From: Mesostigma viride
Lineage: Eukaryota > Streptophyta > Mesostigmatophyceae > Mesostigmatales > Mesostigmataceae
Assembly (NCBI GenBank): GCA_009746045.1
Contig: RPFO01000138.1
Span: 1-62,000, forward strand
Reading direction: 5' to 3'
DNA: 62,000 nt
The position numbers were made by a program, and so were the translations under genes. Below the pieces are notes generated by a model. The model did not search any database. It had not been told where the DNA came from and was given only the letters and a program-made list of their open reading frames with translations. Positions 54,681 to 62,000 of this stretch are shown piece by piece; position 1 is the first letter of the stretch, and the number at the start of each line of letters is the position of its first letter.

Positions 54681-56802
54681 TTGCTGAGCTTCGCTCATTT
54701 TATATATGACGCGTGGACGGGCTCAAAGGGGACCGACCTGCCGTAGGTAGCGTAAGACTAGCGCTTGTCACGAGGGTACTGCACCGGCCGGCCCTTTTTG
54801 TGCCTAGGCTGAGTGTGGTTCCGGAGTGCAGGCCTAGGTAGCTTCTAACGTACGTCACTAGACCTTGTTACCTGCGCCAGCCGCCAGGCGTGGCGCAACT
54901 GTGATTGGCAGTCAGTACACCTTGTACCTGCGCCAGCCGGCAGGCCTGCGTGGCGCAATGTGAATGATAGTCAGTACTTAGAGTGGTGTAGGGGACGTAG
55001 GGAGGCCTCTTTTCAGCTTCGCAACTTGATCCCAGCATTTGCTGGCAAGGTCGGCTGGCCGCTATGGCGGCTGCGCTGAATGTAAGACGATGCTATCGGC
55101 CTCTCCGGGCGTGGAGAGGCCTGGAATAAAATTCTTTATGTTCGCCACCCACCGTTACAGGCCACGGTAATGGTTGTTGGGTGGGGGGCTCTACGTTTTG
55201 AGTAAAATGGTGTGTTTTCCGGCGCTGGGCCCACTGACGATTCCCCTCTACCCCTGGGTGCGGCAAGCGGCTTCCTGACACTGGGGAAGCTGCGATTTTA
55301 GTCGGACAACGTCAGGGAAGGAGCCATACAGGCCAGGGCCAGCGGCTACGGTGGAAAGAATCACAGGTGGAGGCGAATCTGCCTTAAACGTGGAGATGGC
55401 TAGCGCGGGGTGCCAGGGTAGCCCATAACTGCCAGGAGCCTGACAGCGGACCCGATCTTTCGGCCTGTGGCCAGACGGGAGTTTCGGGGAGGATGCGGGG
55501 CTGGAGCGAATCTTGGTGGGAGGAGCGCGCTCTTCATCATTGCCCAGTTTTTCAGCAAAGAATGTTCGCCTGGCGGGGCTGAAATTCTTGCTGTTTTATC
55601 GCCTTGTTTTTATCCTGTATGATGCATTATAGGAAAAGCGATAAAGAGTTCGGTTCAGCCAGGGGGGCATATCTATGCCATAAAAAATTTCCTACAACAA
55701 CACAAGCCCTGGTCAGGGCCTTGGCTAAGCAGTTTCCAAGCCAAGGCCTTGGTAGGGTAGAGGGCCTATCGCCACAAAGGTTTCAATGCCGGGAAATCCC
55801 AGCCTCGGGGGTGGGGCTGGTGATGGGTCCTGGGCTTGTGAGAGACGGTCCGGGGGCGTAAGGCCTAATGAGCAGCCGCTGGAAACCGCCCCCCTAACGG
55901 GGGGAACGACATGGGTGCCGCCCTGCGTCCGCCGGGAAACCGTAGCGGCCACACGGGGGCGGCAGTACAGCCGTGGCAGCGTGCAGGGGGGGGCCATGGG
56001 CGGAAAGAAAATCGGCACCAAGGTTGGCGACAGCCTTGGTGGCCAAGAAGGAGGTGTGGGGGCAACACCTTGTGTTCGAGTATGCTGGGCCCCCAGCATG
56101 GTGCTACAATAACCAACTTGATAATGATGTGCACTGAGTTTGAAGGTGTGGTATAGGCTGTCCGTATAAAGCCTAGCACACAAAAATGTAAAATAAATGT
56201 TTCTCTTGGTGGGAAGGAACTCCAATGGACCAAAAACAAGAAATGTATTTGCTGAGCTTCGCTCATTTTATATATGACGCGTGGACGGGCTCAAAGGGGA
56301 CCGACCTGCCGTAGGTAGCGTAAGACTAGCGCTTGTCACGAGGGTACTGCACCGGCCGGCCCTTTTTGTGCCTAGGCTGAGTGTGGTTCCGGAGTGCAGG
56401 CCTAGGTAGCTTCTAACGTACGTCACTAGACCTTGTTACCTGCGCCAGCCGCCAGGCGTGGCGCAACTGTGATTGGCAGTCAGTACACCTTGTACCTGCG
56501 CCAGCCGGCAGGCCTGCGTGGCGCAATGTGAATGATAGTCAGTACTTAGAGTGGTGTAGGGGACGTAGGGAGGCCTCTTTTCAGCTCCCACCCACCCACC
56601 CACGCTGCTAAGAGGGGCAACACCTTGTGTTCGAGTATGCTGGGCCCCCAGCATGGTGCTACAATAACCAACTTGATAATGATGTGCACTGAGTTTGAAG
56701 GTGTGGTATAGGCTGTCCGTATAAAGCCTAGCACACAAAAATGTAAAATAAATGTTTCTCTTGGTGGGAAGGAACTCCAATGGACCAAAAACAAGAAATG
56801 TA
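54681..56802. mobile_element. Two head-to-tail copies of an unidentified element, embedded in GGAT repeats
   Basis: A 338-bp left block (TTGCTGAGCTTCGCTCATTT...) occurs at 54681-55018 and 56249-56586. A 189-bp right block (...CCAAAAACAAGAAATGTA) occurs at 56059-56247 and 56614-56802. Copy 1 (54681-56247) has a 1.04-kb middle, while copy 2 (56249-56802) keeps only 27 bp of middle. The right end of copy 1 joins the left end of copy 2 directly, and both outer ends abut GGAT repeats. The left block contains two imperfect about 60-bp repeats with TGCGCCA...TGGCGCA stems. A short ORF start (ATGGGCGGAAAGAAAATCGG near 55996) opens only about 39 codons. No enzyme is recognisable. Confidence 0.75.
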
Positions 56803-56894
56803 TGGATGGATGGATGGATGGATGGATGGATGGATGGATGGATGGATGGATGGATGGATGGATGGATGGATGGATGGATGGATGGATGGGTGGA
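56803..56894. repeat. (GGAT)n microsatellite between two elements
   Basis: About 90 bp in the same strand orientation as the giant array. It separates the tandem element from the LINE ORF1 copy that starts at about 56898. Confidence 0.95.
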
Positions 56895-56897
56895 TGA

Positions 56898-58112
56898 ATC
56901 TTTACGCTCACGAAGGAACAATGTGACGATGTTATCAAGTTCCTGGCCCGCCATGACGAACTTTTCCTGCCTACCCCTGGCGACAAGGTCACCAAGCCCG
57001 CCTGGGAATGGCTGCTTCAAGAACCGGAGGCGTACTTGAAGGCAGTCATCATGTGCAGCTACCTGCGCTGCGACGCCCACGACATCACCCAGATTGGCTA
57101 CGCTGGCCTCAGGAGCCTCCTGCATGAGCGCAGACGGGCAGCCACAGCAGCTGCAGCATCCCCGCAGAGCAGCACCTCCCCCAGCACGGACTCCATCCGA
57201 GCTGCAGTGGCGGAGCAGCTGGCGCCGATGGCTGAGCAGCTCGCCGCCCTGAACGCGCCTGACGGCCCACTCAACACTCTCTCGGCCAAGGTCAACAACA
57301 TTGAAGCCAGAGTCGCCCTTAAGCTCCAGCCTCAGTTTACTGCTACGCAAGAGCACATTGCCACCAAAGTTTCCGAGGCCACAGCCACTGTGACCACCCG
57401 CCTTAACCAGGTGGAAGGCCGAGTCGGCCAAGGCACCGTGAAACTTGAGGCAGTTGCCGCCAAGGTAGACGCCCTGGCCACGCAGGTCCCCGAGATCGCC
57501 GAGCGAACGGCCACCATCGCCGCCCAACCTGCTGGTAGGGCTAGTGATGACCCCTCGACTCGCGCCTCCTGGGCGGACCTGCTCAAGAGCCAGGCATCCT
57601 CTACCACGACCGCCATCACCACCAAGCTCCAGGAGCTGGAAGACACGCGCCGCGAGGCCGCTGACCGCGACCGTCGCCGCTGCCGGGTCATCCTCAGGCG
57701 CTTCGACATGCTGCCGGAGGAGACCCCAGACTCTCTTCTCGACGAGCTGAAGAAACAGCTCTTGGCGCGCATGCAGCTGCCAGGTGCGATACTGCAGGGC
57801 GCCTACCGCCTGCCCCATCCACGGGCCAAGGCTGGGCCCCCTCCAGTGGTCCTCACCTTCAGCGACATCACAGCCCGAGTTCGGTTCCTCTCTCGCCGCA
57901 AGAAGCTGGTGGACACCTCCTGGTCGCTTGACGACGACCTGACGCCAGCCCAGCAGCAGCAACGCCGCGATCAGTGGCCCGACTACATCCGCCACAAGAC
58001 CAACCCCGAGAAGCCCCAAGTGTACTGGCGGGGCGGGGACCTCTACGTCAACAAGAAACTGTGGAAGCCCCCCGGGCTTCCCCGGGATAGAGCACTCCAG
58101 CTAGTTGTCTAG
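56898..58112 (+). CDS. LINE ORF1 protein, 5'-truncated
   Basis: About 404 codons are open without frameshift. The N-terminal part contains [20 protein letters not shown] and [21 protein letters not shown] long coiled coil follows ([14 protein letters not shown]...[10 protein letters not shown]...[10 protein letters not shown]...[20 protein letters not shown]), then an L1-type RNA-binding core ([40 protein letters not shown]). The C-terminal domain ([33 protein letters not shown]) parallels that of the 26.3-kb ORF1 at roughly half identity. ORF1p-type proteins bind the element RNA. The first ATG in frame (57051) is internal to the domain, so the true start has been lost. It is the best-preserved ORF1 in the window. 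Confidence 0.8.
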   Translation: MFTLTKEQCDDVIKFLARHDELFLPTPGDKVTKPAWEWLLQEPEAYLKAVIMCSYLRCDAHDITQIGYAGLRSLLHERRRAATAAAASPQSSTSPSTDSIRAAVAEQLAPMAEQLAALNAPDGPLNTLSAKVNNIEARVALKLQPQFTATQEHIATKVSEATATVTTRLNQVEGRVGQGTVKLEAVAAKVDALATQVPEIAERTATIAAQPAGRASDDPSTRASWADLLKSQASSTTTAITTKLQELEDTRREAADRDRRRCRVILRRFDMLPEETPDSLLDELKKQLLARMQLPGAILQGAYRLPHPRAKAGPPPVVLTFSDITARVRFLSRRKKLVDTSWSLDDDLTPAQQQQRRDQWPDYIRHKTNPEKPQVYWRGGDLYVNKKLWKPPGLPRDRALQLVV

Positions 58113-58495
58113 ATGGGGGCAATCGATGATGGGATAGCTTAGGCATTACAGCACTTGAAACGATATTAGCGCACAGCGTTATAGTACCTTCAATTAGCTC
58201 TGGCACCTTGTGGCCATCAGCTTGCGCCTTAATTAGCCGACGTCTTGAGCCCACCTCACATTTGTAGCATAAGCTATGCGTCAGCCTACCTATGGTATTG
58301 CACTGGTTGTATTGCACCCACAGTGTTGCGCCCCGGCACCATGCCGTGGAGAGAGCGCTCTGTGGCCTGCCCACCTGCGGCAGTGAGAGAAGCTAGGGCG
58401 CCCTCCCTCCTTCTCACTGTGTATATAGGGTTGAAGGTTCCTTTACTCTGTATTGGCACCCACGTGACGCAGTCACGTGCTTATTAATTAATTAA
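56898..58495 (+). mobile_element. Second ORF1-only LINE type, 5'-truncated at a GGAT tract
   Basis: An open frame (56898-58112) is preceded by an in-frame TGA formed by the GGAT junction, so the original start is missing. The 3' UTR (58113-58495) ends in TTATTAATTAATTA and passes directly into another GGAT array. As in the other family, no RT follows ORF1. Confidence 0.75.
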
Positions 58496-59133
58496 TGGAT
58501 GGATGGATGGATGGATGGATGGATGGATGGATGGATGGATGGATGGATGGATGGATGGATGGATGGATGGATGGATGGATGGATGGATGGATGGATGGAT
58601 GGATGGATGGATGGATGGATGGATGGATGGATGGATGGATGGATGGATGGATGGATGGATGGATGGATGGATGGATGGATGGATGGATGGATGGATGGAT
58701 GGATGGATGGATGGATGGATGGATGGATGGATGGATGGATGGATGGATGGATGGATGGATGGATGGATGGATGGATGGATGGATGGATGGATGGATGGAT
58801 GGATGGATGGATGGATGGATGGATGGATGGATGGATGGATGGATGGATGGATGGATGGATGGATGGATGGATGGATGGATGGATGGATGGATGGATGGAT
58901 GGATGGATGGATGGATGGATGGATGGATGGATGGATGGATGGATGGATGGATGGATGGATGGATGGATGGATGGATGGATGGATGGATGGATGGATGGAT
59001 GGATGGATGGATGGATGGATGGATGGATGGATGGATGGATGGATGGATGGATGGATGGATGGATGGATGGATGGATGGATGGATGGATGGATGGATGGAT
59101 GGATGGATGGATGGATGGATGGATGGATGGATT
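58496..59133. repeat. Giant (GGAT)n microsatellite
   Basis: About 635 bp of essentially perfect GGAT sits between the TTAA tail of a plus-strand LINE and the AT-rich tail of a minus-strand LINE-related element. All long ORFs in it are artefacts. Confidence 0.97.
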
Positions 59134-59147
59134 AAAAAATTAAATTA

Positions 59148-59846
59148 AATTATAACATGCCTCCGTTGGGAGATCATGTAGCACATATTCCTTGATGCGT
59201 GGTGGAGTGGAGAGAGCCGCGTAATCGGACTATCATGACACTAATCTATCTAGTCTAGAAAAATCCTAACTACCCTACTCATCAAAACGCCTCCTCCTCT
59301 TGGGGGGAGGTGGCTTGCCCACAGGGTCGGGGGTGTGAGCCTTGACAATCTTCTCGGGGGCGTCGTTGTTGTTGCGGAGCTTCAGCACGCTGATTACGGC
59401 GGCGGCGTTGTAGTCGAGTAAGGTAGCGATGTTTGCCAGGCTCAAACACATGCCGGGCATGTAGAATGATGAGGGAATGGAGTCCGGCAAGGAGGTTTCA
59501 GTATCTATCGGAGTTGCTTCCGAAGTCTTGGGCCGCTTGTGAGCGGCGTTCTCGGCGGCGACATTGCTGTCGTTGGCGATTTTGTTTGCAGCAATCTGGG
59601 CATCAATAGACTCGGCGACAGGAGCTGAAGACGATGCGGGGGCCTCCATATCTACGTTTAATCACACCTAGACGATGGCAGGGGGCGCAGGCACACGGCT
59701 CACGTGCGTGGTGCCGCCATAACGTGCAGAAAAATAGCGCGATATCTGCTGGGCAGGCCGCTGGCGATAACTTGCGAAATCCTGGGCGCCGGATGGCTGC
59801 GAAAAATTAAATCAGCGTGTTCGTCATCAAAAGGCGAGTCTGTTGC
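59148..59846 (-). mobile_element. Non-autonomous element with LINE 3' end and a unique ORF
   Basis: The minus-strand 3' terminus GTGCTACATGATCTCCCAAC, GGAGGCATGTTATAATTTAA and the 3' UTR match the ORF2-fragment copy at 28.2 kb. The coding part (59649-59275) is new, however. The 5' limit is uncertain; it meets the (AATTG)n tail of the next element at about 59847. Confidence 0.6.
59275..59649 (-). CDS. Small chimeric ORF: novel N-terminus joined to a LINE ORF2 tail
   Basis: This is a 124-residue ORF with an ATG start at 59649. The first 98 or so residues (MEAPASSSAPVAESIDAQIA..., then a hydrophobic-mixed MCLSLANIATLLDYNAAAV) have no resemblance I recognise. The last 26 residues (EKIVKAHTPDPVGK, then PPPPKRRRRFDE) match the C-terminus of the LINE ORF2 fragment at 28.3 kb. 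The basic KRRRR tail could be a nuclear-localisation or RNA-binding signal. It lies within a LINE-like 3' end, so it may be an exapted host exon or a parasite of the LINE machinery. Confidence 0.55.
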   Translation of the reverse strand: MEAPASSSAPVAESIDAQIAANKIANDSNVAAENAAHKRPKTSEATPIDTETSLPDSIPSSFYMPGMCLSLANIATLLDYNAAAVISVLKLRNNNDAPEKIVKAHTPDPVGKPPPPKRRRRFDE

Positions 59847-60398
59847 AATTTGAATTGAATTGAATTGAATTGTAACATAACTCCGTTGGGAGTATATGTA
59901 GCACATAGCCCAGAGAAGGGGCATATGGCCTATCATACATTCTAAGCTACTTCCTGCAAGGGTGGGAATGTAAACAACACTTGCTCTAGGTGCACTAGGG
60001 CACCTGCACCACCCAGAGTTTCAGGCAACACCCAGCTAAGGGGAGCCTGTCATAGGTGGGGAAGATCAGCACAGCTATACAAAAGCTAGGGCATGGCTTC
60101 TCAGCAGGGAGTGACCCCCTGCATGGGCACGGCATAATTAAATAAAGCTAGGTATCATCTGGAGGGTGGCTCATCATAGGCACACATGTACATGACTAAA
60201 AAGGCTGGGCTAGGCGGGTATAGTGCCTGTAGTAGGCGGGCATGTACAAGGCCACTGTCTATCTATTCTACACTACTGCTGCTGTATTCCCCTAGGCTGG
60301 GGCTGCCGGAGTCGCTGGGGCCGCGGTGGTCGAGGGGGTCGCGTGCCAGGGCTTGTGGCCGACGTAGATGTCCGCCCCCTTCCAGTACAGTGTTGCAA
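59847..60398 (-). mobile_element. 5'-truncated ORF1-only LINE, minus strand
   Basis: The 3' tail (AATTG)n at about 59847-59870, the terminal motif, the 3' UTR and the last roughly 100 bp of ORF1 (to 60398) match the copies at 22.4 and 27.7 kb. Beyond 60398 the match stops, at CTGTACTGG/AAGGGGGCGG on the minus strand. Confidence 0.75.
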
Positions 60399-60515
60399 TT
60401 TACCCGACCAAATTTCATGCCCGGAGTCAAAAGTTATGAGCATTCTCGGCATCCATAGCTCGGCACACCGTAAACCGCGTGGGCCCATTGGCCGGTCAGT
60501 ATTAATTAATTAATT
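60399..60515. other. Short unassigned spacer
   Basis: About 115 bp between two minus-strand LINE ends, closing with TTAATTAATTAATTAG, which is the tail of the downstream ORF2 element. Confidence 0.4.
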
Positions 60516-62000
60516 AGACTCGTGCTCCCGTTCGGGGGAGTCACGGAGCATTAACCCCGATGGATGGATGGATGGATGGGTGCACACATTCCTACCCGGG
60601 GATCAGAACATACTACATCTATCTAACAACATTCTAACTACAACATCTTAGTATCTAGGCAGCCGCACGCTGCCCTAGGGGGAGCTATCTAGCGTGCCTC
60701 CCGCGGGATCGATTGCACACGCGGGCGCTTCCCCACTGGGGGGGGCTCGTTGTCCTCTATGACCTGGGCCCACTTGGCCTTGTCCATCATCTTCTTCCAA
60801 ATCACGGAGAGGCCTAGGCCCCCCATGTCCTCTACTAGCTGTTCCTTGAAGGTGCGGGCCTTGCGGCGTCTAACATCACTGGGCCCAGCCCACGTCAGGA
60901 GGTGCCGGCCAGGCTGGGCTGGTCGCAGTCCTGCGGGGGGGCCACGTGAGGTGTCTACCTGGTTGGTGCGAGCTAGGTGCCCTACTAGCTGCAGGCGGCG
61001 TTGCTTAATTGTGCTGGTGATATAGGGCATGCCCTGGTACAGGTCCTCATTGCGGACATGAGCAGCATATCCTACTCTGAAAATGGAACGCAGCATGCTG
61101 GTGACCGCGCCGTCCAGCTTGCGGGCCAGGTCGGCGGTGAGGGTCCACGTCTCGGCGCCATACGTGAGAACAGGAAGGACGAGGACCTTGAACAGGTCCT
61201 GTTTCTCGATCTTGCCCAGGGGTTTGCGCCACCGCAGGGCCCGGTACTGGCGTAAAGCGTGCCAGGCGAGGGAGATGCGGTGGTCCACATCAACCTCGCA
61301 GCTAGGGAGCAGGCTGCCCAGCAGCTTAACGCGGTCCCGATACAGGACTCGAGAGCCGTCTAGGAGATAGAGGGGCGGCGCTGGGTTGGTGAGCCCAACC
61401 GCCAGGGCCTCTGTCTTCTTGCTGACCTCAAGCCCCACTGCACGGGCCTCGAGAGCCAGGCAGTCGAGCCATGTCTGCACGTGCTCAGTGTCCTCGAAGA
61501 GGGTGGTGTCGTCTGCGTAAATGATGTCTGCTAGCCGAATCTCCGTGTCCGCACCGCCATGCCAGAATTTGTTAGCAACCTGCACTCCTGGTTCCCTGCC
61601 CACGATGCGGGCAAATCGCTTGCGCGCCTGAATCATTACGTATTCGACAACAATAATGAACAGGTAGGGCGACAGCACGCAGCCCTGCCACACACCCTTC
61701 TGTAAAGGGCATGGGGGCGTGGTCCCGTAAGAAGTGCGCACCGAAGTGGTGGACCCTTCATACAGGTTGCGGATGACAGCAATCAGGGGGCGGGGGATCC
61801 GGAACAACTCGAGGATGTCCCAAAGCGCAGGCCAGAAAACCGAATCGAAGGCTTTGATGAAGTCCACCAGCACAAGGTGCAAAGGGGACTCACCAGGCTG
61901 AAGGCGTTGCAGTTCCTCCACCAGTCGGCGAGTAGCGAAGAGCGCCTGTACTGTGTTGCGACCTGAACGGAAGCCGTGCTGAGTCTCGCTGAGGTGACCG
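60516..62000 (-). mobile_element. LINE with ORF2 reverse transcriptase, cut by the window edge
   Basis: The 3' UTR (60516-60685) contains a short (CCAT)n run at about 60560-60578 and a terminal hairpin (TGCTCCGTGACTCCCC...GGGAGCACGAG), ending in a TTAA tail. The coding part continues past position 62000. Confidence 0.85.
60689..62000 (-). CDS. Non-LTR reverse transcriptase (LINE ORF2), partial at its N-terminus
   Basis: The frame is open from the window edge to a stop at 60689-60691. Successive RT motifs are: HGFRSGRNTVQALFATRRLV (motif 2); LVLVDFIKAFDSVFWPAL (motif A, catalytic Asp); QKGVWQGCVLSPYLFIIVVE (motif B); IIYADDTTLF (motif C, YADD); SKKTEALAVG (motif D); and KLLGSLLPSC (motif E). 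Next come YGAETWTLTADLARKLD and RRLQLVGHLARTNQVDT, typical LINE C-terminal features. Copying of element RNA at a nicked target is the expected role. The endonuclease would lie beyond the window. The clade is not assigned. Internal plus-strand frames are shadows. No stops or shifts are seen, so this copy could be active if its 5' part is intact. Confidence 0.92.
   Translation of the reverse strand, partial: GHLSETQHGFRSGRNTVQALFATRRLVEELQRLQPGESPLHLVLVDFIKAFDSVFWPALWDILELFRIPRPLIAVIRNLYEGSTTSVRTSYGTTPPCPLQKGVWQGCVLSPYLFIIVVEYVMIQARKRFARIVGREPGVQVANKFWHGGADTEIRLADIIYADDTTLFEDTEHVQTWLDCLALEARAVGLEVSKKTEALAVGLTNPAPPLYLLDGSRVLYRDRVKLLGSLLPSCEVDVDHRISLAWHALRQYRALRWRKPLGKIEKQDLFKVLVLPVLTYGAETWTLTADLARKLDGAVTSMLRSIFRVGYAAHVRNEDLYQGMPYITSTIKQRRLQLVGHLARTNQVDTSRGPPAGLRPAQPGRHLLTWAGPSDVRRRKARTFKEQLVEDMGGLGLSVIWKKMMDKAKWAQVIEDNEPPPVGKRPRVQSIPREAR

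Noticed and set aside
53577-54746. Met-Asp-Gly-Trp and Ile-His-Pro-Ser repeat proteins of about 370 residues (also 58495-59148)
   Set aside because: (GGAT)n translated in three frames on each strand; not genes.
54681-56802. LTR retrotransposon with 338- or 189-bp LTRs
   Set aside because: The order is left block, middle, right block, left block, right block, i.e. two tandem copies. No identical block sits at both outer ends, and no RT or integrase is present.
54681-56802. Helitron
   Set aside because: No TC start, CTRR end or 3' terminal hairpin at the defined borders, and no Rep/helicase motif.

Overview
This is a eukaryotic nuclear window, most likely from a green alga or other green-lineage organism. 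The two clear host genes are split by GT-AG introns: a plant-like cytosolic ribosomal protein eL6 (RPL6, minus strand, 4 exons, 28910-32074) and an AFG1/ZapE-type mitochondrial AAA+ ATPase (plus strand, 14 recognised exons over about 15 kb, 34614-49992). Both have AATAAA-type signals downstream of the stop. That is unlike the TGTAA signal of Chlamydomonas-type algae, so I do not name a genus. Open frames listed here that begin with GTG, TTG or CTG should not be read as real starts.

Layout. 0-3.7 kb is non-coding, with a GC-rich minisatellite (401-810), an AT-rich tract and a 225-bp tandem repeat. 3.7-17.5 kb holds a multi-exon transposase-like gene that has been broken twice: by a complete, young LTR retrotransposon (4105-12601, 5-bp target duplication GAACT), and by a piggyBac-like non-autonomous element in one of its introns (13953-15640, TTAA). 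The LTR element has copia-like RT and RNase H, but its retropepsin domain lies after the integrase (GAG-IN-PR-RT-RH), an order I do not know from any described family.

17.5-28.6 kb is a graveyard of retroelements: a frameshifted Penelope-like RT, several ORF1-only LINE copies sharing one 3' end, a tRNA-like SINE family, and an orphan PHD-finger ORF. 28.9-32.1 kb is RPL6, with a 36-bp-TIR element (carrying a nested SINE) about 250 bp upstream. 34.6-50 kb is the AFG1 gene, whose introns carry a 2-kb two-unit minisatellite, an 0.8-kb alternating GTGTGTGC/GTGC/GTGTGCGC array and smaller tandem repeats. 50-62 kb is LINE fragments and giant (GGAT)n arrays with elements embedded in them, ending in a LINE ORF2 reverse transcriptase that runs off the right edge.

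The host genes are unrelated housekeeping functions (cytosolic translation; mitochondrial protein quality control). Most of the rest is mobile or repetitive DNA, and the unusual biology is there: the odd retrotransposon domain order, the shared 3' module carried by elements with different coding content, and the microsatellite arrays that surround them.
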